Below, one piece after another: positions 1 through 6,675 of a stretch of 9,635 nt of DNA; position 1 is the stretch's first letter, and each line of letters opens with the position of its first letter. The stretch is from QQUD01 sp039029915. GTDB lineage: Bacteria; Chloroflexota; Anaerolineae; Promineifilales; Promineifilaceae. The notes beneath the pieces were generated by a model. That model was not told where the DNA came from, ran no database searches, and was given only the letters and a program-made list of their open reading frames with translations. The position numbers and the translations under genes are program-made. The stretch spans positions 1 to 9,635 of the forward strand of contig JBCCFD010000317.1 of NCBI GenBank assembly GCA_039029915.1, written 5' to 3'.

Positions 1-118
1 AGAAGGCGCCGGCGACGAGTTCAGTTTTGCCATCCGAGATAGCGGCACGGCGATGGACAGCCCCAATAAAGGAGTCACGACCACCCCCAATTTGTCCAAA
101 TTTTAGCTTACGATTCAT
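1..118 (-). CDS. Gfo/Idh/MocA family oxidoreductase, N-terminal 39 codons only
   Basis: The gene starts at an ATG on the complement of 116-118 and runs off the window. The translated start MNRKLKFGQIGGGRDSFIGA followed by VHRRAAISDG and ELVAGAF is the first beta strand, glycine-rich dinucleotide loop (GGGxxxxIG) and following helix of a Rossmann fold. The GxxHRxAA segment after the loop is typical of Gfo/Idh/MocA sugar or cyclitol dehydrogenases, which use NAD(P)(H) to oxidise or reduce a hydroxyl or keto group on a carbohydrate. The start lies 2 bases after the stop of the TIM-barrel gene, and a GAGGA ribosome site sits in the last codons of that gene, so the two are almost certainly co-transcribed and may be translationally coupled. 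Such dehydrogenases are often paired with AP_endonuc_2-type isomerases. The substrate cannot be told, and the catalytic lysine region lies outside the window. Confidence 0.85.
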   Translation of the reverse strand, partial: MNRKLKFGQIGGGRDSFIGAVHRRAAISDGKTELVAGAF

Positions 119-120
119 AT

Positions 121-1122
121 TTAATCCTCACTTGCAAAGGCAGCATCAAAGGCAACATTTGAGGCGGTGAAATCCTGACTGCGGACCATTTTTAAAGCTT
201 CAGGCGCACCCCAATCTCGATCCATACCGCTATCTTCCCATTCTATGGATAGTGGGCCATCGTAGCCGATTCGGTTAAGGGCTCGCACAATTTTGTCCCA
301 ATCAACATCGCCTCGACCGGGGGAAACGAAGTCCCAACCCCGTCGATGATCACCAAAGTCTAGATGAGAGGAGAGGATAGAATTACGGCCGTTTAAGCTG
401 ACCCGTGAATCCTTAACATGCGCATGGAAAATGCGGTCTGGGAACGCATTGATAAATTCAACAGGGTCTAAGAACTGATGAATAAAGTGGCTGGGATCAA
501 AATTAAAGCCAAAGTTGGGGTGATGATTAATCGCTTCAAGCGTGCGTTGCGAGGTAATAATATCGTATGCAATTTCTGTCGGGTGAACTTCTAGCCCAAA
601 TTTGACGCCTTCTGCGGCAAAAACCTCCATAATTGGCTGCCAGCGGGCTGCAAAATCAACATATCCTTTGTCAATATCTTCCTGACTGGTAGGAGGGAAG
701 AAGTAGAGCATGTGCCATACACTACTGCCTGTGAAGCCCGTCACAACATCAACACCCAGCATTTTGGCAGCTCTGGCTGTGTTTTTCATCTCTTCGGCAG
801 CCCGTTGCCGGACCCCTTCTGGCTCCCCGTCTCCCCAGATGTAGTCTGGTAAGATCGATTTGTGACGAGTGTCGATTGGATCACACACGCATTGCCCTAC
901 TAAATGGGTGCCAATGGCGTAACATTTGAGCCCGTTTTTTTCCAAAATATCGAGTCGACTTTGAATATAGCCATCTTCACTTAACGCTCTGTCAACTTCA
1001 AAATGGTCTCCCCAGCAAGCTAATTCGAGTCCGTCAAACCCCCATTCTCCTACTTTTTTTGCGAGTTCCTCTAGTGGTAAATCGGCCCACTGGCCCGTAA
1101 ATAATGTGATTGGTCTTGCCAT
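121..1122 (-). CDS. sugar phosphate isomerase/epimerase family protein (AP_endonuc_2 TIM barrel)
   Basis: A 333-residue xylose-isomerase-like TIM barrel. The first strand and helix (LFTGQWADLPLEELAKKVGE, then GFDGLEL at 29-35) match this family. Presumed divalent-metal ligands sit at the usual strand ends: E178 in GLEVHP, D209 in NFDPSH, H235 in FHAHVKD and E294 in SIEWED. The segment SPGRGDVDW (267-275) is the usual late loop before the last strand. Members are cytoplasmic and isomerise, epimerise or dehydrate sugars, keto-inositols and related acids (IolE/IolI-like, KguE-like), but the family name does not fix the substrate. An AGGAG ribosome site lies 7 bases before the ATG, the gap to the upstream PEP-hydrolase-like gene is 14 bases, and the dehydrogenase gene follows after 2 bases. 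That pairing supports a carbohydrate or cyclitol pathway. Length is slightly above the roughly 250-300 residues common in the family. Confidence in the fold is high, in the reaction low. Confidence 0.88.
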   Translation of the reverse strand: MARPITLFTGQWADLPLEELAKKVGEWGFDGLELACWGDHFEVDRALSEDGYIQSRLDILEKNGLKCYAIGTHLVGQCVCDPIDTRHKSILPDYIWGDGEPEGVRQRAAEEMKNTARAAKMLGVDVVTGFTGSSVWHMLYFFPPTSQEDIDKGYVDFAARWQPIMEVFAAEGVKFGLEVHPTEIAYDIITSQRTLEAINHHPNFGFNFDPSHFIHQFLDPVEFINAFPDRIFHAHVKDSRVSLNGRNSILSSHLDFGDHRRGWDFVSPGRGDVDWDKIVRALNRIGYDGPLSIEWEDSGMDRDWGAPEALKMVRSQDFTASNVAFDAAFASED

Positions 1123-1136
1123 ATGGATTCTCCTGC

Positions 1137-1967
1137 TTAAAAGTTCAATGATTTAAAATTTTCTACTTGGCTGCGAATGGCCCGTTCTGTCGGTAAGCGT
1201 TCAATGCTCGATGCCCCAAAGAAGCCTACAACCCCTTCTGTATGGTTAAAGATATATTGCGCATCTTCCGGCTCCGCAATGGGGCCGCCGTGGCATAAGC
1301 AAATTACATCTGGATTGACTTTGATTGCTTCATCCCGAATCGCTTGCACCATCTTGGCGCAATCGTCTAGGGTCAACGCCGTTTCTGCCCCAATTGATCC
1401 TTTGGTGGTCAACCCCATGTGGGGCACGATGACATCCGCGCCTGCCTCAACCATGGCCCGGCCGTGTTCTGGGTCAAACACATAAGGGCAGGTGAGCATA
1501 TCTTGACGATGCGCTTCAGCGATGGCATCAATTTCAAGCTGCATCCCCATGCCCGTTTCCTCTAAATTTTGACGAAAGACGCCGTCGATAAGACCAACCG
1601 TAGGAAAGTTCTGCACACCATCAAAGCCAGTTTCCTTAAGCTGTTTGATGAATACCGGCATCAAGCGAAACGGATCGGTGCCGCAAACACCGGCTAAGAC
1701 CGGTGTGTTTTTCACCACGGGCAGCACTTCAGAGGCCATCTCCATCACGATTGCGTTGGCGTCACCGTATGGCATTAAGCCCGCCAATGAACCTCGTCCA
1801 GCCATGCGGTATCGGCCCGAGTTGTAAATGATGATGATGTCGGCACCACCCGCTTCTGCAAATTTTGCTGAGATACCTGTTCCGGCCCCACAGCCGATGA
1901 TGGGTTGTCCATCTGCAATTTTTTGTCGTAAGCCAGCGACAGCGTTCTCTCGTGAAATAAATGGCAT
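1137..1967 (-). CDS. phosphoenolpyruvate hydrolase family TIM-barrel protein (PF09370-like)
   Basis: A 276-residue protein recognised from the block GADIIIIYNSGRYRMAGRGS (41-60) followed by LAGLMPYGDANAIV, and from the later blocks GTDPF (96-100), GFDGVQNFPTVGLIDG (114-129), GLTTKGSIG (185-193) and CHGGPI (225-230). These are hallmarks of the PEP_hydrolase / TIM-barrel signal-transduction family, which also occurs fused to or beside UPF0261 (Tm-1-like) proteins. Proteins of this family are annotated as phosphoenolpyruvate hydrolases, but direct biochemical support is thin, and a lyase or hydrolase acting on a small keto acid is equally possible. It stands alone here, with no UPF0261 partner inside the window. 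An AGGAG site lies about 11 bases before the ATG, and the cupin gene ends 33 bases upstream. Its place between a cupin and a sugar isomerase suggests a late step of the degradation pathway for the transported compound. This is inference. Confidence 0.8.
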   Translation of the reverse strand: MPFISRENAVAGLRQKIADGQPIIGCGAGTGISAKFAEAGGADIIIIYNSGRYRMAGRGSLAGLMPYGDANAIVMEMASEVLPVVKNTPVLAGVCGTDPFRLMPVFIKQLKETGFDGVQNFPTVGLIDGVFRQNLEETGMGMQLEIDAIAEAHRQDMLTCPYVFDPEHGRAMVEAGADVIVPHMGLTTKGSIGAETALTLDDCAKMVQAIRDEAIKVNPDVICLCHGGPIAEPEDAQYIFNHTEGVVGFFGASSIERLPTERAIRSQVENFKSLNF

Positions 1968-2000
1968 AATTAAATTTCTCCTAGATGGTTCGTTATTACT

Positions 2001-2399
2001 TTAGGATCTTAATGTGTTCCAAGGCGCTTGGTCAGCAACATCCTCAAGCACATAGCCGATATCCCCGATGCAAGGACCAAGAATGGCAATAAGATGAGCT
2101 GGTTTGTCCCCATTATTAAATGAAGCATGGACCATGCTCGCATCAATGTAGGCTGCATCCCCCGGTTGAAGCATTTTCATCTCTTGGTCAATCCATTGCT
2201 CAACGGTTCCTTTGAGAATAATAATGACTTCTTCTTGTCCGGGATGACGATGAAAATCATGCCCCTCACCGGGGGCTATTTCAACGTCGAGCACGGTTAA
2301 CTGCTTGTTTCCTGTTGTGGGGGGATGGCTTAGCCAAGCGAGGGTGCCCCAGTCGGCTGTGTCGCGGGGTGTTTCAGATTTCAAAACAAATTTTCCCAT
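2001..2399 (-). CDS. small single-domain cupin protein
   Basis: A 132-residue one-domain cupin. Cupin motif 1 is seen at 46-64 (GHDFHRHPGQEEVIIILKG) with presumed metal ligands H50, H52 and E56 or E57. Motif 2 is at 78-95 (QPGDAAYIDASMVHASFN) with the fourth ligand at H91. All four ligands are present, so a metal-dependent enzyme (isomerase, decarboxylase or dioxygenase) is possible, as is a small-molecule sensor. No DNA-binding domain is fused to it. The N-terminal half (DTADWGTLAWLSHPP) is not a motif I recognise and could shape the ligand site. An AAGGAAG ribosome site precedes the ATG by about 7 bases, and the gene follows livF after 2 bases, so it is tightly tied to the transporter. In such clusters small cupins often act on lyxose-like sugars, uronates or keto acids, but nothing here fixes the substrate. 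Confidence 0.87.
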   Translation of the reverse strand: MGKFVLKSETPRDTADWGTLAWLSHPPTTGNKQLTVLDVEIAPGEGHDFHRHPGQEEVIIILKGTVEQWIDQEMKMLQPGDAAYIDASMVHASFNNGDKPAHLIAILGPCIGDIGYVLEDVADQAPWNTLRS

Positions 2400-2401
2400 A
2401 T

Positions 2402-3118
2402 TTAACTTCCTTCTTCTAAAGGGCTGACGCCTAAATATCGTCTTTGCGCGGCTTCATCAGCTAGCATTTCGGTTGAGGTGGTTTCAAGCGCAATACGGCC
2501 GTTAACCATCACCAACATCCGCTCGGCAAGCTCAGCCGCCACGGCTAATTTTTGTTCAATGACGAGTAGTTGAATATCTTCCTGAGCCAACTGTTTCACT
2601 GTGTCGACGACCTGATCGACAACCACTGGGGCTAATCCTTCAGATGGCTCATCCATAATTAAAATGTTGGCGTTGAGCAACAAAGCTCGCCCAATCGCCA
2701 ACATTTGCTGTTCGCCACCTGAAAGCTTGCCTGCGCCGCTGCTGCGCCGTTCGTTTAAGCGAGGAAATAGACTATAAATCCGTTCAATGTTCCACTTCGC
2801 CGCTTTTCCCGGATCAAGCATTTTTAGATGTTCATGAACAGTCAAAGATGGAAAGATGCGTCGTCCTTGTGGGACATAGCTCAAACCATTTTTTACAATT
2901 TGATACGGTCGTAAACCCGTTAATGTTTCATTTTTAAAGCGCACTGAACCAGACTGTGTGGGAATTAGCCCCATGATTGCGTTGCACAACGTCGTTTTTC
3001 CCATGCCGTTGCGCCCGACTAAAGCAATTGGCTCAGTCCCCAATTCAAAAGAAACATCGTGCAAAACTTGCGCACTGCCGTAAAAGACGCTGAGGTTTTT
3101 GATTGATAGATTGCTCAT
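2402..3118 (-). CDS. livF: LivF-type ABC transporter ATP-binding protein
   Basis: A 238-residue nucleotide-binding subunit of a HAAT (branched-chain amino acid type) importer, which hydrolyses ATP on the inner face of the membrane. Walker A GRNGMGKT is at 35-42, Q-loop Q84 (YVPQGRRIFPSLTV), signature LSGGEQQ at 132-138, and Walker B ILIMDEP with catalytic E157 at 152-158. The H-loop position reads LVIEQK, with glutamine where most ABC ATPases have histidine. That is normal for the LivF branch and separates it from LivG, which has EHD. QGRRIF and the PSEGLAP D-loop also fit LivF. The ATG overlaps the livG stop in an ATGA, which favours coupled, equimolar synthesis of the two ATPases expected to form a heterodimer. 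The C-terminus RRYLGVS is also typical. Function class is certain, transported substrate is not. Confidence 0.95.
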   Translation of the reverse strand: MSNLSIKNLSVFYGSAQVLHDVSFELGTEPIALVGRNGMGKTTLCNAIMGLIPTQSGSVRFKNETLTGLRPYQIVKNGLSYVPQGRRIFPSLTVHEHLKMLDPGKAAKWNIERIYSLFPRLNERRSSGAGKLSGGEQQMLAIGRALLLNANILIMDEPSEGLAPVVVDQVVDTVKQLAQEDIQLLVIEQKLAVAAELAERMLVMVNGRIALETTSTEMLADEAAQRRYLGVSPLEEGS

Positions 3119-3858
3119 TCGCCGTGTTTCCCCAGATAAAGCGCGTGGATTTCTTCGCTGTTACCAATATCTTCGGGACTCCCCGATGCGATAACTGCGC
3201 CATCATGCATTACGGTAATCACATCAGCTACTTCCATGGCCACATCCATGTCGTGCTCAATAATTAAAATTGTCAAATCATCATCCAGAGATTTAATTAA
3301 TTCGATGAGCCGAACGCGCTCCCCCTGCGAAAGCCCAGCCGCCGGTTCATCAAGCAAAATAAGCCGGGGATCGCCAGCTAATGACAGGCCAACTTCCAAT
3401 TGTCGCTGCTCACCATGAGAGATGTCCGCTACTTTTCGCAACAGCATGTCTCCTAGCCCAACCCGTTCCCCAATCTCTTGCGCTGATTTTTTATATTGAT
3501 CATTGCCTAATATCCGGCTGAAGCTCATCCGACCCTTATAGCATCCCCGTATCGCTAAATAAAGGTGGTCAAGAATGGTTAGGCTTGGAAAGAGAGCAGA
3601 GGTTTGATAGGTTCGGCCTAGCCCCATTCGACTGCGTAAAAAAATCGGCCGTTTCGTAACGTCCTCGTCAAACAAAAAGACCTGTCCCATGGTGGCCTGA
3701 TACTCTCCCGCAATCAAATTAAAAAGGCTTGATTTACCGGCGCCGTTTGGCCCGATGATGGCTCGTCGTTCACCCTTTGTCACCGAAAGAGTCACGTCGC
3801 GGACGGCATAGATACCACCAAAGTTGACCCCAAGATTGTGCAGCTCAAGTGCGTTCAT
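3115..3858 (-). CDS. livG: LivG-type ABC transporter ATP-binding protein
   Basis: A 247-residue ATPase subunit, partner of LivF. Walker A GPNGAGKS is at 36-43, the Q-loop GRTYQTSALFPSLT at 81-94, the signature ISHGEQR at 146-152 (variant of LSGGQ, usual for LivG), Walker B LILLDEP with E171 at 166-172, and the H-loop IIEHD with H202. The family-typical start is MNALELHNLGVNFGG, so I chose the ATG at 3858-3856. The frame stays open to 3927, adding 23 residues (MNRCGITATIVAV...), but that extension runs through a perfect 32-base palindrome and has no family similarity that I can recognise. It is therefore probably untranslated spacer. The ribosome site before the chosen start is poor (TTTGGTATTACTTATCT), so translation may be moderate. 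The stop overlaps the livF start (ATGA). The gene follows the binding-protein gene after 76 bases. Confidence 0.93.
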   Translation of the reverse strand: MNALELHNLGVNFGGIYAVRDVTLSVTKGERRAIIGPNGAGKSSLFNLIAGEYQATMGQVFLFDEDVTKRPIFLRSRMGLGRTYQTSALFPSLTILDHLYLAIRGCYKGRMSFSRILGNDQYKKSAQEIGERVGLGDMLLRKVADISHGEQRQLEVGLSLAGDPRLILLDEPAAGLSQGERVRLIELIKSLDDDLTILIIEHDMDVAMEVADVITVMHDGAVIASGSPEDIGNSEEIHALYLGKHGE

Positions 3859-3883
3859 AGATAAGTAATACCAAACGTAAATG

Positions 3884-3915
3884 GGCATAACGGCAACAAT
3901 TGTTGCCGTTATGCC
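3884..3915 (-). other. perfect 32-base palindrome, intercistronic hairpin after the binding-protein gene
   Basis: The 16 bases at 3884-3899 (GGCATAACGGCAACAA) are followed at once by their exact reverse complement (3900-3915). In RNA this can form a very stable stem of up to about 14 pairs with a tiny loop. On the minus strand the downstream bases are CATTTACG, with no run of U, so this does not look like a standard intrinsic terminator. It lies between the stop of the binding-protein gene (3935) and the livG start (3858). It probably protects the 3' end of the binding-protein message or lowers read-through into livG. A protein-binding site is an alternative. Confidence 0.8.
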
Positions 3916-3934
3916 GCACCTATTCAACTAACAG

Positions 3935-6592
3935 TTATGGATTCAAGTCACCACAAACTGGGTTCTCACGGTCAAAAGCACCAAGGTCCAAATAAGCTTG
4001 TGCCTCAACACCTAGCGTCTGATTCACATTAGGTACAACCGCGACCAGCTCACTAATCAATGTTCCGTCTTCCAACTGAACAATCTCAGTGATGTAATTG
4101 TTGCCAATTGCCTGGCGATTGCCGTCTAGTGAAACGGTTCCTGTCGGTCCGTCAATTACAGTTTCAGCCAAAGCAGCTTGCAGGTCCGCTTGACCATCCG
4201 ATAAATCCCCACCCACAGCTTCAATTGCTGTCAAAAGCGCAAAGGTGTTAAGGTAGTATCCCCAAGCAAAGAGGGAAGGGGAAGCAAACCCATCTTCAGG
4301 GAATTGAGCCAGATAATCTTCAACAAAGGCGCGATAGGCTGGGTCTGGGTTGGTATCAGCAATTGGACCAGCAGAGATGGTGCCAATAACTGCGTCTAGT
4401 AATGCGCCGTCTGAGCTTAAAACAGACTGGTCAACCGTAATTGAACCACCAATGATAGGTGCCGTGCCGCCAAACTCAGTGTACTGACGCAAGAAGTTGA
4501 CAGCATCAGCCCCACCAAGCGCCACATAAATTGCATCCACATTCGGTGGAATTGAAGCTACTATCGAGCTGTAGTCTGTTGTGCCAATTGGCGTCCAGAA
4601 CTGACCGTCAACTTGACCACCGGCTTGACAATACTCCAGGACAAAACCACCAACTTGACTATAGGGGAAACTGTAATCTTCAGCGACAGTTGCTACAACC
4701 TCATACCCTTTATCGCTGTAAGCGTAGTTACCTAAACCAGCCATCCACTGTGTTCCGTCCGTGTTAAAGCGGAAGAAATTAGGGGCAGGGTCACGCAATG
4801 TGGCATCTTGAGCACCAGAAACACCGTTTACAAAGGTGACCTCAGGTTGTGTAAGGGCATACCCTTTAATCGCAATTCCTTCATCCCCAGAGAGAGGGCC
4901 AACAACGACATCAACACCATCTTGCTCTACCAGTTTGCGAACGGCATTCACAGCCACATCGGGTGTGGCATCTGAACTTTCCACAACGAGTTCAATCGGC
5001 CGGCCAGCCACTTCACCACCAAAGGCAGCGATTGCCATTTCAATACCGCGAATAGAGTCCTCGCCTAAGGCCGCAAAAGCTCCCTCTAAAATAGCCACAC
5101 CACCGATTTGTATAGGTCCAAATTCTGAACCATCAGCCATCTCTTCTTCAGCAGCTGGTAATCCGTCAGAGAATTGTTCACTAATAGCGCCACAGTTTGG
5201 ATTTTCACGGTCGAAAGCGCCAAGGTCCAAGTATGCTTGAGCATCAACCCCTAATGTTTGATTGACGTTTGGCACAACCTCAACCAGTTCGCTAATCAAT
5301 GTGCCATCTTCTAATTGAATAATTTCAGTGATGTAGTTGTTCCCAATCGCTTGACGATTGCCATCCAATTCCACTGATCCAGTTGGGCCATCAATCACAG
5401 TTTCAGTCAAAGCAGCTTGCAGAGCGGCTTGACCGTCAGACAAGTCACCACCAACTTCTTCCATCGCGGTCAAAAGCGCAAACGTATTGAGGTAGTATCC
5501 CCAAGCAAAGAGCGAAGGGGAAGCAAACCCATCTTCTGGGAACTGGGCTAAGTAATCATCAACAAAAGCGCGATAGGCTGGGTCTGGATTGGTATCTGCA
5601 ATTGGACCAGCAGAGATTGTACCAACAACCGCGTCTAGCAATGCGCCGTCTGAGCTTAAAACGGATTGGTCAACCGTAATTGAACCACCAATGATGGGTG
5701 CAGTGCCGCCAAACTCAGTGTATTGGCGTAAGAAGTTAACTGCATCAGCACCGCCGAGCGCTACATAGATCGCGTCAACATCTGGCGGAATTGAAGCCAC
5801 TATCGAGCTGTAGTCAGTCGTACCAATGGGTGTCCAGAATTGACCATCAACTTGACCACCAGATTGGCAATATTCCAATACGAAACCGCCAACTTGGCTG
5901 TATGGGAAGCTATAGTCTTCAGCTACAGTGGCAACAACTTCATACCCTTTTTCTGCGTAAGCATAATTTCCTAAGCCAGCCATCCATTGAGTGCCATCTG
6001 TATTGAAGCGGAAGAAGTTTGGAGCAGGGTCACGCAATGTGGCGTCTTGAGCACCAGAAACACCATTAACAAATGTAATTTCAGGTTGGGTAAGTGCATA
6101 CCCTTTAATTGCAATCCCTTCGTCCCCAGAAAGGGGGCCAACAACGACATCGACACCATCTTGTTCTACGAGTTTACGAACGGCGTTAACAGCGACATCT
6201 GGCGTTGCATCAGAACTTTCAACGATGAGTTCTATGGGGCGTCCAGCGACTTCACCATCAAAGGCGGCGATAGCCATTTCGATACCACGAACTGAGTCTT
6301 CACCTAGGGCGGCGAAAGCACCTTCCAAAATGGCGACACCACCAATGCGGATTGGCTCATCACTTGCCATAGCCTCATCCTCATCCATCTCTTCGTCCAT
6401 TTCTTCGTCCATTTCCTCATCCATCTCTTCGTCCATTTCTTCATCCATCTCTTCGTCTTCGACGTCAGAAGTGGGTGCTTCAGCCTCGGGGGCTGGATCA
6501 GCCGTTGGTGTATCACCACCGCAAGCAACGAGTAGAGCGAGTAAAAGGACAAGTAATATGTATGGCCAATTTTTCTTTGTCTTGAAAATCAT
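3935..6592 (-). CDS. tandem double-domain branched-chain amino acid type substrate-binding lipoprotein
   Basis: An 885-residue extracytoplasmic binding protein, about twice the usual 370-420 residues of the LivJ/LivK (Peripla_BP_6) family. Residues 1-24 form a lipoprotein signal: basic MIFKTKK, a hydrophobic stretch, and lipobox LVAC with C24 as the lipidated residue. An acidic linker follows (25-80), including six EEMD-type repeats. Domain 1 (81-468) and domain 2 (494-881) are tandem copies with a constant 413-residue offset, no gaps, and 21 differences in 388 residues by my count. Each has the family motifs VGPLSGDEG and NFFRFNTDGTQ and one cysteine pair (C242/C467 and C655/C880) that could form a disulfide. 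A 25-residue acidic linker (469-493) joins them. The ribosome site AAGGAG lies 7 bases before the ATG, the best in the cluster, suggesting high expression. The gene sits between livM and livG and is flanked by hairpins on both sides. It presumably feeds LivHMGF. The ligand is unknown. Confidence 0.93.
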   Translation of the reverse strand: MIFKTKKNWPYILLVLLLALLVACGGDTPTADPAPEAEAPTSDVEDEEMDEEMDEEMDEEMDEEMDEEMDEDEAMASDEPIRIGGVAILEGAFAALGEDSVRGIEMAIAAFDGEVAGRPIELIVESSDATPDVAVNAVRKLVEQDGVDVVVGPLSGDEGIAIKGYALTQPEITFVNGVSGAQDATLRDPAPNFFRFNTDGTQWMAGLGNYAYAEKGYEVVATVAEDYSFPYSQVGGFVLEYCQSGGQVDGQFWTPIGTTDYSSIVASIPPDVDAIYVALGGADAVNFLRQYTEFGGTAPIIGGSITVDQSVLSSDGALLDAVVGTISAGPIADTNPDPAYRAFVDDYLAQFPEDGFASPSLFAWGYYLNTFALLTAMEEVGGDLSDGQAALQAALTETVIDGPTGSVELDGNRQAIGNNYITEIIQLEDGTLISELVEVVPNVNQTLGVDAQAYLDLGAFDRENPNCGAISEQFSDGLPAAEEEMADGSEFGPIQIGGVAILEGAFAALGEDSIRGIEMAIAAFGGEVAGRPIELVVESSDATPDVAVNAVRKLVEQDGVDVVVGPLSGDEGIAIKGYALTQPEVTFVNGVSGAQDATLRDPAPNFFRFNTDGTQWMAGLGNYAYSDKGYEVVATVAEDYSFPYSQVGGFVLEYCQAGGQVDGQFWTPIGTTDYSSIVASIPPNVDAIYVALGGADAVNFLRQYTEFGGTAPIIGGSITVDQSVLSSDGALLDAVIGTISAGPIADTNPDPAYRAFVEDYLAQFPEDGFASPSLFAWGYYLNTFALLTAIEAVGGDLSDGQADLQAALAETVIDGPTGTVSLDGNRQAIGNNYITEIVQLEDGTLISELVAVVPNVNQTLGVEAQAYLDLGAFDRENPVCGDLNP
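3950..5113 (-). repeat. second copy of the 1164-base binding-domain repeat
   Basis: This stretch encodes residues 494-881, from IQIGG to NPVCG, and pairs base for base with 5189-6352 at an offset of 1239 bases without any insertion or deletion in the protein. Divergence is uneven. In 4501-4560 against 5740-5799 I count 13 mismatches in 60 bases but only one amino acid change, while the block around 4240-4301 shows about 5 mismatches in 62 bases. After the repeat only DLNP and the stop remain. Confidence 0.95.
5189..6352 (-). repeat. first copy of the 1164-base binding-domain repeat
   Basis: This stretch encodes residues 81-468 of the binding protein, from IRIGG to NPNCG. It is the amino-proximal copy of the tandem duplication. 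Differences from the second copy are mostly conservative (I/V, D/E, A/S, S/T). A few alter charge, for example D to G after EMAIAAF, E to S in TGSVELD, A to D in GQAALQ and E to A in SELVEVV. Confidence 0.95.
6381..6452 (-). repeat. six 12-base tandem repeats encoding EEMD units
   Basis: Six exact-length 12-base units run head to tail, written on the plus strand as A=TCATCCATCTCT, B=TCGTCCATTTCT and B'=TCGTCCATTTCC, in the order A B B' A B A. They encode the acidic EEMD linker (residues about 47-70) between the lipidated cysteine and domain 1. Differences between units are only at third codon positions. The A/B order suggests past expansion by slippage or unequal exchange, and the copy number may vary between strains. 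The linker probably spaces the binding domains from the membrane. Confidence 0.92.
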
Positions 6593-6675
6593 AAAAATCT
6601 CCTTGTTTAGGCAATAGAGAATGCAGTTTTTATGTAAACTTGCTTTTCTGTTTACCTAATCTCCTCATTAATAAA

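Noticed and set aside
2402..3118. Missing H-loop histidine in LivF (EQ instead of EH)
   Set aside because: Glutamine at this position is usual for the LivF branch, so it is not a defect.
3859..3927. N-terminal extension of livG (MNRCGITATIVAV...)
   Set aside because: It is read through the 32-base palindrome, has no family similarity that I recognise, and the internal ATG at 3858 gives the typical LivG start.
3950..6352. Possibility that the tandem domain duplication is an assembly error
   Set aside because: The copies differ at many synonymous positions and at 21 residues, and are joined by a distinct linker. A mis-assembly would normally give identical or nearly identical copies.
6225..6617. 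Plus-strand ORF with many serine-isoleucine repeats
   Set aside because: It is the antisense reading of the EEMD repeat array and signal peptide of the binding protein. The repeats come from the complement of the 12-base units.
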